NCBI GenBank assembly: GCA_947069175.1
Contig: CAMTDV010000003.1
Span: 81,259,978 to 81,323,977 of the forward strand
From: Scalesia atractyloides
Taxonomy: Eukaryota; Streptophyta; Magnoliopsida; Asterales; Asteraceae
DNA: 64,000 nucleotides
Reading direction: 5' to 3'
Positions within the stretch are counted from its first letter, which is position 1, and each line of letters opens with the position of its first letter. Positions 48,546 through 60,835 of the stretch are shown here, in pieces. The notes below the pieces were generated by a model that was not told the origin of the DNA, made no database searches, and saw nothing but the letters and a program-made list of their open reading frames with translations. Both the position numbers and the translations under genes were made by a program.

Positions 48546-49630
48546 AAACCCAATATTTTAAATACTGGATACCTGACATGGACCCAGTATGATAAAAGTC
48601 GGTAAAACTAGAATACGGTATGACTTATGTACCTGTGGTAAATCCAGTTCTACCGGTTCAAACCGTTGAAATGGTTTGCATTATCTTAAAATTTGGTTTT
48701 TAAATCTTAATAGTATACGATATTAAGTTAATACTGACATTCTATATTTTTGGTAATTAACTAGTGTTTCCGATATTTTATCGTTGTTGGAACTGTTACC
48801 CACCTCGTCCAATGTAATATTGTTTATAAGTAATAAAAATGTTCTTTAAATGTTTAATATTTTACAAGAATATAGTTGTTTTTAAGATAAAACCATAATC
48901 AATTACATAAATTCTAACTGAGATTGGATTATTGTTTTAGATGAATTTGCATTATATGGAATTATATGGTTAACTAGTAACCCGGTTGAACCGCTCGATA
49001 CAACCCACTTTAACCGATTGAATCATTTCAAGGCCCAATCTGATATGATTTAAAACCGGTTTTTAAATCATTTCTTGTTATAAGAATAGTTTCCACAACA
49101 AAGTCGTTAAAAAGTGTGAAGATATACTTAGACAAAATCGATGGGTACAAGTTGCATTTGAAAAGCATACCGATAAGCAAGCAAAAAAGTGAGTATGCGA
49201 TCCGATAACATTCTACCATCATAGTTGATAGTCCCAAATACACGAATCAAGCGTGCTAATTGTCAGATCCAGATCCAGATCCGAATCCAAACACCTATTG
49301 GTTAGGTTTTTGAGCTAGATAATCAAAATAGAAATAAGATGAAATACTAAGAAACCATAAAGTAACTTCTTGAAGCCATTCAATTAATATCCTACAACGT
49401 GACTACAATAATGATCCTGGATTTGCCTATGAAAACAACGATTCAACAAAGCTACACACGTAACCTTAACAAAATCTCTAGCCCCTAAGAGCAAAAACAA
49501 CAACTATTTAATAAACTCGTGGACACTTAATTCTTAACTATTACAAAATGACATAATTGGCCCCTAGACTTCTAGATTTGGTATACAGTGGTCTAATTTG
49601 TTCCAATAATCTCCCTAGACCATTGCATAC
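48546..49630. other. no gene recognised
   Basis: AT-rich. Words like CCGGTTCAAACCG (about 48655) and AACCCGGTTGAACCG (about 48978) suggest an old terminal-repeat element. Confidence 0.45.
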
Positions 49631-49639
49631 AATTTAAAA

Positions 49640-51240
49640 TTTCAAGGCTAGCTCTATGTCTTGATCAACAGACTTTTCCTCTTCATTTTTCTTTGGACGA
49701 TCTTCTGGTTGAATGGTGTTATCTTTGGGATCAACATCTTCTTGTACTTGAGATGAATAGGTTGTTCAAATTGAACAAGATGTTCGTTCATCTTGAGGCT
49801 TTGATGATTCACCTTGAGGCTTACCCAAGGCACTTGGGACAGGATCTTCTCGACTAAAGTCATCATTTCCTTTGTTTTAGAAATTATTTTTGTAGGCCAC
49901 TATGGTTTGAAGATGTCAAACTTATTCTCACATTGGGATTATTAGTCTAAATTTGGCGAGAGTTCGAACATTCCAGCGTGGGAGAGATTGAAGATCATGC
50001 TCAACTTCAAAGTGTTGAATCACTCCCCCACGTCTCTAGATTAGGAAACGTTTCTTTGACTTGTCATACATCCAGGAGATGATCTTTTTTTTTAACATCT
50101 GTATTTGCAACATGGATGTTTTGCTGAAGTTCAGGAAATAAAGCTTAAGGAGGCTTAAACCACCTAGGCTTTTCGGTTTCAACATCATCCTCACTAGTTG
50201 TTTCATAAACTGTCTCATCACCCAAACCTTCCATCGACATCAACTTCCTCATCCATATCTCCATTACCTTCATTCATCACTTCATTAGCTTTTTCAGTCC
50301 TAGATGGACCTGTCTGGTCTGCTTTTTCTTTCTCATCCTTCTTCTTCTTCTTCTTCAACTTTTCCTTATACTTCACAAAATCGAACAATTCTTCAGCATT
50401 ATTAGTTGATCATTGTCCCATACTCAAACACCATGTATCTAGCTTGATTATCGATAGTTTTGTCTTCAGCGAAATTCTTCTTTTTTCTGTTCCGACAACT
50501 TTTCTTTCAACACTCTTGTATCTTCTACTTGCTCTTGAAGATTCATGATTTCCCTTGCAGTAAGCACTTCAACCTTTTTAGTCAGCATTTCGTACATCAA
50601 TTGATTCAAAGGTTTATGTCTTTTAGCTGGAATGGAAGGCTTTGGTTTTTAAGCCTTCCGTTTAGCTGATCTTTCAGGCTAATCCTCTTGAGGTTGTACC
50701 TTCTTTGCTGTTGGTTTCTTTGCTCTAAAGCCAGAAGTTTCATGTGTAGGATACACAGGTACGGCCCATTATACTATCTGGATTGACAGTAGGAACTTCA
50801 GGTATCTCATGTGTTTCATCAACCACCTTCTTCTTCTTCTTCTTACCCGTAACTTTCCTTCTTTCTCATTCTCTATCTGATTCTTGTTCAGTCTCCTGTT
50901 GTTCTTGAACTGGATTTCTTGATGTGCAACTAATCTTCACTTTTCAGCTTCTTTGTACATAGGAAGAACGTGTGGATACCTCTCAGCTGGATATATATAT
51001 TTTCAAATAAGAGAGTCCACCTCCAGAGAAAATCTTTATAGGAGTTTTACATTCCATCAGAATCTTGATTCCCATACTAATAACTTGTAGGCGTCACCAT
51101 CTGTTGGCGGATCCCTGAAGATAGAGTTTATCATCATTTTCACAAACTGTGGATACATCAGTTGTTTACATGGACCAGATTCAGCATTGCCACCCATACA
51201 GTTACGGATAAGCCACTATTACAATGTCGTAAAATTTTAA
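49640..51240 (-). pseudogene. degraded coding remnant, unidentified
   Basis: On the minus strand, broken frames carry biased protein-like sequence: MYPQFVKMMINSIF and PAERYPHVLPMYKEAEK (about 51140-50930), Lys-rich KKKKKVVDETHEIPEVP (about 50830), coiled-coil-like LNQLMYEMLTKKVEVLTARE (about 50600), and acidic repeats beyond. The layout recalls the large hypothetical proteins of Asteraceae retroelement derivatives, but I do not recognise a family. Many stops rule out function. Confidence 0.4.
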
Positions 51241-53119
51241 ATAACACGGTTCAATATAACACTGGTAAAAAAAACACTTAATACCGCTATAGATAATACT
51301 TGACTCGAAATTCGCTATGAACCGTTTTATACAATAGGTTAAGATTGCGGTGCTAATTAAATCATATATTTAATAAATCTTTTAAAACCCTGTTGCATGA
51401 GTTAGATAACCTCTAAGTATCGATTTAGAAATAAAACACTGAGAATCAGTTTGGAATTTAAAATAAGGCAAAAAGGAAATTGGTATATTAAGACTCAAAC
51501 TAGTAACCTTTCAGATAGAAGATAAGGGATTTACCTTTAAATCAAACTTATTCTTGTTACAATGGGATCTATCTAATTATTCCTATGGAGCCCCTGAAAA
51601 ATTTAACATCCCGTCTTTATAAGTTCTAAAAAAACATTGGGGTCTCAGGACCCCATCCTATTTGCCCCTGTTGAACGTATTGTCTGATATAACCTACTTA
51701 TTAAACATGCCCATTTCGAGTTGTATTTCTAAAACTCAATCTCGGCTCTTGAATAGTTTTTAGCCTCGGATTTCACTCGTTTATTCTTTACTAAGTTATA
51801 ATCTCTTATATTACAAGGATTGAATAATGAAAGCTATTTGTTTTCAGAGCACAATAAGATAAGTACCTGATAATTATCTCACAAGTTTGCAATCTCTTGC
51901 TCATGGTAATCAATAGCCAATCCGTTTCTAAAGTGCTTAATCATCAATTTCTTAGGAGCTTCTTAATTATTTTACATATTTAGCCGCAAAACACATTTGG
52001 ACATATATACCCTTCAAATTATTTGTTTTGCAAATAATATAAAACGTTTCGCAATTGTATGAACCATTTAATTTGTTCTACAAATCGAACTTGGAAGTGA
52101 AGATTGTGTATGTGTGTTATTTGAAGCATATGGTAACCTTACTTAACCTTTAATATTGATATACACTTCATACATTTATTATCAATTCTTAGAACATTAT
52201 AAAGCATAGTAAACATGAACATAAAGTTGCAATAACACCCATAAAATGTCTATACACAAGACAGACTCCAAATTGATATAAACATTCTAAAACAGCAACA
52301 TATACAACTCTAATTAAATACATATGTCTTTCATACTTAAAAACGATTAGGTATAGGTGACATTTAAAAAGGAAAATCATGGTTTGAATTTAAATATTTT
52401 TTTGTAATTAAAGACTTAAATTAGATAATTATATCTGAAGTAAGGGTCACTTTTTTGGTAATTTAATTCATAAATATCATTATCATTATAAATATAAATA
52501 TATTTTTTCATATAAATCTATGTTTTGTTAAGGTTTAATTTTAAAATATCATTTTCATTATAAATTAAAGATATATTTAAGGTAAGGGTGAATTTTATTG
52601 AAAAGTTTAGCAAATATAATATAAAAAATCTTGATCAACTTTTGTGTATGTATGTGTGTGTATGTGTGTACGTATGTATGTATGTATGTATGTATGTATG
52701 TATGTATGTATGTATGTATGTATGTATGTATAAAGTAAGGATGGATATTAAGGTAAGTATTTGAAATAAACAATGTACCACTCATCTTAACCCGTTTAAA
52801 AAATAATAAAAATTTAATTTTGATTAAAATGACTTTTTATATATATGGTGTTAGCACATAACATTCTTTAAAATAGTTTACTAGAAGTAAGATTTACGTG
52901 TACAACTATTATTATTTTTCACATATATTTATAGTTATAATTATAAGTTTTATATATACCATAATATATATTCTTTTAGTTTCTTACGTATATTAACATC
53001 CTAATTTTTATTTCTAATACTTTCTATCCTTAACTAGAAAAAGAGTAACTTTTTAAGGGAAAGAAATACCAAAAAGATTCTTATAATAAGTAACTTTGAG
53101 GATGAATAATGTTTACCAC
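51241..53119. repeat. AT-rich intergenic with (TATG)n
   Basis: No gene. A (TATG)n microsatellite with a TGTGTATG start occupies about 52642-52731. Confidence 0.8.
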
Positions 53120-54148
53120 TGTCACATTGACCCGTAACGGAAATTATAGTCGGGGCATGATTGGGTTTTTATCAAAGCTCATGACATTTACTATAATAAA
53201 GTTTCATATTTATTACTCCCAATTAAAAGGATAAATTACAACAAACACGTATACATACAAGCACAATATGTTTTAAACACAGCACTCATGACTTCTTTAT
53301 TTTTCTTCTAAGGCAATTTCCTATGTGTTCCTTGCTTCAACCTGTCCAACTGTATCATGTGTAAAAAACTAGGGTTTGGGGTCAACAAAAGTTGGCGAGT
53401 GAATCTTATTTAAATATTTGAACGAATTAGTTATATTGGTTATTTAAATAAAAATGTGCATAAACCAAATATGAGTAAACGCATATGTAAATCTAACCAC
53501 AAACCACATATTATCAATCAATGTACACACAAGCATGACAAATGATGAACAATGAGATCAAAGCTCAATCAAACGGAGCCGATCTAATGAGGCACCTGAT
53601 GCTCAACTCGTCTCCAACGAGGAACTGATGGGCCTAATGTGAATGATTGCACGCAACTGACAAAAATGTAAACACACAATACAACAAATAACATTTACAT
53701 CACACGTTAGATCATATAATGGTAATAGCACAAGTGTTTGAATAAACGAAATATATGAAACGACACATGATACACCCCAAAACATGAATAAAAAGGGGAA
53801 TTTGTAAGGATTCACTCACAGTGGGTGCGTTTCCTTGGATTGACGACGAATGCGCTCGAATTTGGATTTAACCACGAGAGAAACTAACCTAAATAATAAC
53901 GTAATAATTCGATAAATAAATAAATTTTACTTGAAATTAATATTTTCAATTAGTGCTCTTTATTAGGTTTTTAGATTTATTTTTGTGGTAATTAATGTAA
54001 TTTTTAAACTTAAAAATCTTATTTTTAAACATTTTTAGATGGTTTTTAAATAATAATAATAATAAAGAAATAAATAAAAAAAATTAAAAAAATTTGACCT
54101 TGTCAGGTCTGACAAGGTGGTCTGACAGGTTTAATGTTTGAAATTGGT

Positions 54149-54569
54149 AGCGTCTGTGAGGTTCGAACCCGTGACCTCCCGTATATGTGCATGCAGCTCT
54201 ACCAACTGAGCTACGCGTCTAACCCGAAATAATCTTGATTTTAATTATATATATACATATATATACTAACTGAGTTAAATAATAAATTCATTTAATTAAA
54301 AAGGTTTTGTAAATGGTCGAACCGGTGACAGAGGCCGGATCGAACTCGGGTCTCTTCTATCGTGTGCACACAGCCCAACCAGTTGGGCTGTGTGTCTAAC
54401 CCATTGAATATTGGTTTTTAATTAATTTTATACACTTGCCGGATACTGTTATATATAAGAAATAAAAAGGTTGGGTTTAATTAAGGAAATCGGACCGTAT
54501 CTGAGACTCGAACCCGGGACACTTTGTTTAAGATGCACACAGTCCACCACTGGACTGTGTGTCTAACCC
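54149..54569 (-). repeat. array of three tRNA-like modules in E3 3' LTR
   Basis: Modules at 54149-54225, 54326-54402 and 54492-54569. D-arm-like parts are TAGCTCAGTTGGTAGAGCT (near canonical), ACAGCCCA/TGGGCTGT and ACAGTCCA/TGGACTGT. B boxes are GGTTCGAACC, GAGTTCGATCC and GGGTTCGAGTC on the minus strand. Confidence 0.78.
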
Positions 54570-55160
54570 GATTAAAAACCCGTTTTTATTTATATTTATA
54601 TATTAACAAGACTTCATCTTCTTCATAAATAAAACCCAGAATCATCATACCCGACTGTTAATCCATTTATACAGATTGGATTAATGTATTATAATATATC
54701 ACGAATCAAATGATAATAAAAGGAAGTTAAGTATTTGGACCGAATGTAGCAGTTTCTCCGGTTTTATTCCGGCGATGCACAGTTTTTCGACAATGCACGG
54801 TTGGCGAGAAGCAGAATTGAGACTGTGGAAGTTATTTCGAGAGTTTTAGAGAGATGAGAGGATGTGAGCGAGTTCAACTGAGGTGCAAGGATCCCTATTT
54901 ATAGGTGAAAGTTGGTTTAAAGGTGGGTTTCGGTTTCGAAGATTCCGGTCAAAACATTAAAATCTCCCCATAAATACATAACCGTTTTGACCCAATGTTG
55001 CACTTAACTCATAAATTTGAAACTGGTTCTGGGTTTAAATCGAACATAAAAGGGAGAATTGATGATGATTTTGGAGGTTATAGTTTTCTGTATTTTGTTG
55101 AATTTTGTAGATTTGCTTGTGGTTTCATTATAAATTTAGTTTGTTTTCAAATTTAAACAT

Positions 55161-55234
55161 AAGTGTGTGTAGTCTAGTTGTGTAGGTTGTTTGAACTTTG
55201 TGGGGAAACCCGGGTTCGATTCCCGGCTCCCCCT
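55161..55234 (+). other. tRNA-like module, antisense in E3 3' LTR
   Basis: Ends with a perfect T-arm-like CCGGG/TTCGATT/CCCGG (5-bp stem, 7-nt loop) between GGGG and CCCC. The upstream half is TAGTCTAGTTGTGTAGG, a weak A box. Confidence 0.74.
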
Positions 55235-55447
55235 TTGTTTGTTTTATTTTAATTTTTTTATTATTTTTAGCTAATTCTCTTTATTTATATATATGTATAT
55301 ATATTTTTTTGTAGATCTTAATTAATTATTCATTAACTATAAATATCAATTTAAATAACACAACTAAATGTGCAACGAACTTCAAATAAATACTTGATTT
55401 TTAAACGGTGCGGGTTTTGAAACCCGTTTTACATGAATGTTACAGTA

Positions 55448-55459
55448 TACCCTACTTTT
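55448..55459 (-). other. E3 polypurine tract
   Basis: AAAAGTAGGGTA on the minus strand, next to the 3' LTR. Confidence 0.8.
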
Positions 55460-55499
55460 AGAAATTTCCTCCCAAAATTTAGGTAGAAGTTGTAATAGG

Positions 55500-56347
55500 G
55501 AAAAGATGCAGGTATTTTCGCGCATTGAGTCTTCGCGTTCCCAAGTAAACTCAGGTTTTCGTTTTAACTCTCAACATACTCCGACTAATATCTGAATATC
55601 TTTTAACAGAAAAAGGGAGGTGTGATGTTTGGATTTTTGCTTGAGGCGGTAACGTTCCTAGTAAGGGTTGAATACCCTGCTACAGGAATCGCTTTTTGAT
55701 GCCTAAGATGAGAAGCGTTGATACACAAAGTTGATTGACTGGATATGATCTCATGCATAAGAGTTTTGAGAGAATTGATGCGCTGAAAAGATAAAGTTAT
55801 ATCACAAGACAAAAACTTCAACCATGACGATATTAGAACCTATACGGAACTTCTCATAACCGCCTGACAATGTTTTTGATCCTTTGACAAGAATACTTAT
55901 ATATAGGAAGTACCAGCGGCGTATCCACCATATTCTTGTTAAATTTTCATTGACTTTGTCAGTAAGTTATGATTAGTTCTATGTGACTCTAAAATCTACA
56001 AAACATAAACAAACATAACAACCAAAGCTTGAGTCTCAAATTTGAAAGAATATATGACTGAATGACGACGGTACCTCTCTCGTTTGTTATGATGAAGGGG
56101 TCAGTCTATGAAAAAGTGAGACACGACTCAACTTCCTTAAATGATGAGGCGAGGTACGTCGTGATGTTATGATGACATGAAATTTTAAATCGATGAATGA
56201 AAATAAAACAATGATATTAATTAGCATTTAAAATTCTTGGATACATAAATTCCCAAATTAAAACAGGGGTACACAAAGATTGAGATTTATAGAGAACATT
56301 AAAAGCTCGACGACTGGAGCAGAGTCTTGGTTCTTGGTGATGGAAGG
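55500..56347 (-). other. pol tail remnant and pol-replacing segment of E3
   Basis: 55500-55590 encodes on the minus strand the last pol codons (PEFTWEREDSMRE). 55600-56340 replaces the rest of pol with non-coding sequence. Much of it recurs at 63370-63740 and 63885-64000, including TTGACAAGAAT … ATTCTTGT(C/T)AA inverted repeats around TATATATAGGAAGTACCAGC. Confidence 0.75.
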
Positions 56348-57697
56348 CTAGTTGGGTTGCTTGTTTGCACCGTTATTGACTTCAACTGGATTAGCGTTGA
56401 TGTTGTAAGCTCTTTCTCTTGCTGGTGGGGGTGCTGGGTTTGCTTGATTTGCTTGATTAACTGGGTTCGCTTGAGCTTGGGCGTTAATGATGTTAACCAA
56501 TCTAGGGCACGTGTTTCTAAAATGAGTAGGGTCACCACAATTAAAACAAGCTCGAACATATGGAACTATGGGGTGTTGGGGTTTTTGATAGGGTTGGATC
56601 ATGTTTTGGGTAGGGGGTGAAGCTTGGTTTTGGGGAGTACGACAAGTTTTACTTAGATGACCATATCGTCCACAATTAGCACACAATCGACAGGGTGTGG
56701 TAGGTTGATGGTGATAAAAGCAGGTGTTGCATTGAGGGTGGGGTCCAATGTAAGGTTTCTTATTTGGGTAAGCAGAGTTGGGTGCTACTTGAGTGATTGG
56801 GATAGCTTGGAGTGGTACGGCTTGTGGAGCTGGTTGATTGCCTTGAGTGACAGCGAAATTTTGCATGTCTCGCTTTCTCTTGGTAGTGGGTTGGGAAGAG
56901 GATTCAGTTTGGGTTGAGTTTGGGGTTTTGGTTGGTGTTTTATCTTTCTTCTTCTCATCCTTGAAGTCTCCATTCCTAATGTGGTTTTCGGTGAGCTCTG
57001 TAGATAGCTCCATTGCTGCTTCCAATGTTGCAGGTGTAGTACTCATCACAGGGTCCTGAATCTTTGGAGGAAGACCCCGAATGTAGTGCTCAATCAAACG
57101 GTAGAGGGGGGTGAAACAATTTGGAACCATTTGGTTCAATTCGAGGAACCTCTTGTTATAGGTTACGTGATCTCTCTCTTTTTGCCTCAATGAAGAGAAC
57201 TCGTCCTCTAGTTTCTTAATTTCGCTTCTTGGACAGAAACGTCTAGTCATAAGCTCTCTCAATTCTTCCCAAGTTAGGGCTATAACGGCTTCGGCGCCTC
57301 GTCTGCCCTTCTCAGCATTCCACCACGTGAGTGCTACTCTATACAAGCGTCCAGTAGCATAGCGCACCTTGCGATCGTTGGGACAATCACAGTTGAGGAA
57401 AGTACTCTCCATCTCTTCGAACCAACGAAGGAGAGCAGTGACCCCTTCAGTTCCTTCGTACTTGGGAGGGTCACATGAGTTGAAGTGCTTGTAAGTGCAC
57501 CTGGTAGTATTTGGGGGAGGGTTAGCAACGTTTTGACCTTCTTGGTTGATTGGGTTGATGGGATTTACGGCAAGGGCTTGTTGGACTTGAACTACGATGT
57601 TGGGAATTACGGCTGCCATTTGTTGAGCGATTTGGGCAGCCATGCGCTCGCGGGATTTTCCTGATCTACTAACTCTACAAGAGTGACTAGAAGACAT
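56348..57697 (-). CDS. gag: E3 gag (open, 449 aa)
   Basis: Intact frame from ATG 57697 to stop 56348. It carries the Gag domain (CDPPKYEGTEGV at about residue 75; ALTWWNAEKGRR; RRFCPRSEIKKLEDEF), a Thr/Lys-rich linker, and two CCHC knuckles: CANCGRYGHLSKTC (about residue 350) and CFNCGDPTHFRNTC (about residue 395). Both knuckles are in a single ORF, unlike E1 and E2. The frame stops shortly after (NGANKQPN) where the protease would start in a gag-pol element. An intact gag in an element without pol suggests recent selection or recent movement; that is inference. Confidence 0.92.
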   Translation of the reverse strand: MSSSHSCRVSRSGKSRERMAAQIAQQMAAVIPNIVVQVQQALAVNPINPINQEGQNVANPPPNTTRCTYKHFNSCDPPKYEGTEGVTALLRWFEEMESTFLNCDCPNDRKVRYATGRLYRVALTWWNAEKGRRGAEAVIALTWEELRELMTRRFCPRSEIKKLEDEFSSLRQKERDHVTYNKRFLELNQMVPNCFTPLYRLIEHYIRGLPPKIQDPVMSTTPATLEAAMELSTELTENHIRNGDFKDEKKKDKTPTKTPNSTQTESSSQPTTKRKRDMQNFAVTQGNQPAPQAVPLQAIPITQVAPNSAYPNKKPYIGPHPQCNTCFYHHQPTTPCRLCANCGRYGHLSKTCRTPQNQASPPTQNMIQPYQKPQHPIVPYVRACFNCGDPTHFRNTCPRLVNIINAQAQANPVNQANQANPAPPPARERAYNINANPVEVNNGANKQPN

Positions 57698-58508
57698 CTA
57701 CAAGGAATACGTATCAAGAGTATGAGTTTGACATATAGGTGTCATGTGTTGCATAAAATGAACATCCACAAAACAAATGAAAAAAATAAATTTGCTACAT
57801 CCATAGGATGTCTTGGGCTTTGCTCATGTTTGGGCCCCCATATGTCCCCATACTTGGCCCCCATGACTACTGGGCTCCGGTAGGGTTCACATTGGTGTTG
57901 GCCTATTAACACTCGTGCTACCCAAATGAAAATCATAAAACATGATTGCAAGTATAATGTCGGAGGGTGTCCAGGTGTAGACACAGTGACAACTCAAAGT
58001 GGAGTTAGTTCGGACGAGTTTGGTGTGGCATGCTTTGGCCTAATAGGTCCTTCGTACTCTCATCGTTAGTCCCCAGGTAGGCAAACTAGTCCGTTATATG
58101 GGATTTATACGAATGCCACCCTAGACAGGACGTTTCGACTACCGGTACTCGTACCCTTCCAGTTACTACATGCCCGTCGTATAACTTACTTTGATGAGAT
58201 TGAAAAACGAAAACACCACAAAATCTTGAATAAAGAAATTATGAGAATGATTTGAATATGTGAGAATTGAAACGTGCATGATGAACGTATATGTAAGCAT
58301 GTTATGTTTGACAATATATATATCACGTTAAATATCACACAAAATGATAGTGGAAGTGCTTGAATACATTTGTGTGTGAAATAAATGTAAACAAGTAAAT
58401 ATCATGAGTTTGCATGTAACCAAATAACACATCAGCAATTAAAATCTAATTGACTATAGTATAGGCTCTAAGGGTCTAATAACCTATCATATATCCCTAT
58501 AGTCAAAA
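57698..58508 (-). other. E3 leader with conserved block 58029-58178
   Basis: Untranslated leader; the 150-nt block matches those of the other elements with only a few differences. Confidence 0.8.
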
Positions 58509-58520
58509 GCTCTGATACCA
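58509..58520 (-). other. E3 primer-binding site
   Basis: TGGTATCAGAGC on the minus strand, the tRNA-Met type, three bases from the LTR. Confidence 0.88.
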
Positions 58521-59549
58521 ATATGTCACACCCTGACCCGCAACAGAAATGGTAGTCAGGCATGATTAGGTTTTCATCAAAGCTCATGACATTAGTATAA
58601 TAAAGTTTCATATTTATTACTCCCAATTAAAAGGATAAATTACAACAAACACGTATACATACAAGCACAATATGTTTTAAACACAGCATTCATGACTTCT
58701 TTATTTTTCTTCTAAGGCAATTTCCAATGTGTTCCTTGCTTCAACCTGTCCAACTGTATCATGTGTAAAAAAATAGGGTTTGGGGTCAACAAAAGTTGGC
58801 GAGTGAATCTTATTTAAATATTTGAACGAATTAGTTATATTGGTTATTTAAATAAAAATGTGCATAAACCAAATATGAGTAAACGCATATGTAAATCTAA
58901 CCACAAACCACATATTATCAATCAATGTACACACAAGCATGACAAATGATGAACAATGAGATCAAAGCTCAATCAAACGGAGCCGATCTAATGAGGCACC
59001 TGATGCTCAACTCGTCTCCAACGAGGAACTGATGGGCCTAATGTGAATGATTGCACGCAACTGACGAAAATGTAAACACACAATACAACAAATAACATTT
59101 ACATCACACGTTAGATCATATAATGGTAATAGCACAAGTGTTTGAATAAACGAAATATATGAAACGACACATGATACACCCCAAAACATGAATAAAAAGG
59201 GGAATTTGTAAGGGTTCACTCACAGTGGGTGCGTTTCCTTGGATTGACGACGAATGCGCTCGAATTTGGATTTAACCACGAGAGAAACTAACCTAAATAA
59301 TAACGTAATAATTTGATAAATAAATAAATTTTAATTGAAATTAATATTTTCAATTAGTGCTCTTTATTAGGTTTTTAGATTTATTTTTGTGGTAAGTAAT
59401 GTAATTTTTAAACTTAAAAATCTTATTTTTAAACATTTTTAGATGGTTTTTAAATAAGAATAATAAAGAAATAAATAAAAAAAATTAAAAAAATTTGACC
59501 TTGTCAAGTCTGACAAGGTGGTCTGACAGGTTTAATGTTTGAAATTGGT

Positions 59550-59970
59550 AGCGTCTGTGAGGTTCGAACTCATGACCTCCCGTATATGTGCATGCAGCTC
59601 TACCAACTGAGCTACGCGTCTAACCCGAAATAATCTTGATTTTAATTATATATATACATATATATACTAACTGAGTTAAATAATAAATTCATTTAATTAA
59701 AAAGGTTTTGTAAATGGTCGAACCGGTGACAGAGGCCGGATCGAACTCGGGTCTCTTCTATCGTGTGCACACAGCCCAACCAGTTGGGCTGTGTGTCTAA
59801 CCCATTGAATATTGGTTTTTAATTAATTTTATACACTTGCCGGATACTGTTATATATAAGAAATAAAAAGGTTGGGTTTAATTAAGGAAATCGGACCGTA
59901 TCTGAGACTCGAACCCGGGACACTTTGTTTAAGATGCACACAGTCCACCACTGGACTGTGTGTCTAACCC
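59550..59970 (-). repeat. array of three tRNA-like modules in E3 5' LTR
   Basis: Modules at 59550-59626, 59727-59803 and 59893-59970, counterparts of those at 54149-54569. One B box has changed (GAGTTCGAACC). Confidence 0.78.
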
Positions 59971-60561
59971 GATTAAAAACCCGTTTTTATTTATATTTAT
60001 ATATTAACAAGACTTCATCTTCTTCATAAATAAAACCCAGAATCATCATACCCGACTGTTAATCCATTTATACAGATTGGATTAATGTATTATAATATAT
60101 CACGAATCAAATGATAATAAAAGGAAGTTAAGTATTTGGACCGAATGTAGCAGTTTCTCCGGTTTTATTCCGGCGATGCACAGTTTTTCGACAATGCACG
60201 GTTGGCGAGAAACAGAATTGAGACTGTGGAAGTTATTTCGAGAGTTTTAGAGAGATGAGAGGATGTGAGCGAGTTCAACTGAGGTGCAAGGATCCCTATT
60301 TATAGGTGAAAGTTGGTTTAAAGGTGGGTTTCGGTTTCGAAGATTCCGGTCAAAACATTAAAATCTCCCCATAAATACATAACCGTTTTGACCCAATGTT
60401 GCACTTAACTCATAAATTTGAAACTGGTTCTGGGTTTAAATCGAACATAAAAGGGAGAATTGATGATGATTTTGGAGGTTATAGTTTTCTGTATTTTGTT
60501 GAATTTTGTAGATTTGCTTGTGGTTTCATTATAAATTTAGTTTGTTTTCAAATTTAAACAT

Positions 60562-60635
60562 AAGTGTGTGTAGTCTAGTTGTGTAGGTTGTTTGAACTTT
60601 GTGGGGAAACCCGGGTTCGATTCCCGGCTCCCCCT
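60562..60635 (+). other. tRNA-like module, antisense in E3 5' LTR
   Basis: Same as 55161-55234, with the perfect T-arm-like hairpin. Confidence 0.74.
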
Positions 60636-60835
60636 TTGTTTGTTTTATTTTAATTTTTTTATTATTTTTAGCTAATTCTCTTTATTTATATATATGTATA
60701 TATATTTTTTTGTAGATCTTAATTAATTATTCATTAACTATAAATATCAATTTAAATAACACAACTAAATGTGCAACGAACTTCAAATAAATACTTGATT
60801 TTTAAACGGTGCGGGTTTTGAAACCCGTTTTACAT

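Larger units (their letters stand above)
53120..55444 (-). repeat. E3 3' LTR
   Basis: 2325 bp, TGTCACATTG to TGTTACA, followed by GTATACCCTACTTTT (PPT on the minus strand). Confidence 0.93.
53120..60835 (-). mobile_element. E3: gag-only gypsy derivative (TR-GAG type)
   Basis: The two LTRs (53120-55444 and 58524-60835) are nearly identical through most of their length. Between them are a PPT, about the last 25 codons of pol, about 740 bp of non-coding sequence, an intact gag, a leader and a PBS; protease, RT, RNase H and integrase core are absent. Terminal-repeat elements with only gag (TR-GAG) are known non-autonomous derivatives moved by related autonomous elements. The right LTR lacks its last 10 bases and abuts another element's leader, so no TSD can be tested; the left flank is ACCAC. 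Confidence 0.88.
58524..60835 (-). repeat. E3 5' LTR, missing its terminal 10 bases
   Basis: Begins TGTCACACCCTGACC and follows the 3' LTR closely until TTTTACAT at 60835, where GAATGTTACA is replaced by AGCAAAATAAATC of another element. Confidence 0.9.

Noticed and set aside
50198..50669. Plus-strand Ser/Phe-rich frames
   Set aside because: They are shadows of the Lys/Glu-rich minus-strand remnant.
52558..52785. 75-codon minus-strand frame with Thr-Tyr-Ile-His repeats
   Set aside because: Encoded by the tetranucleotide microsatellite.
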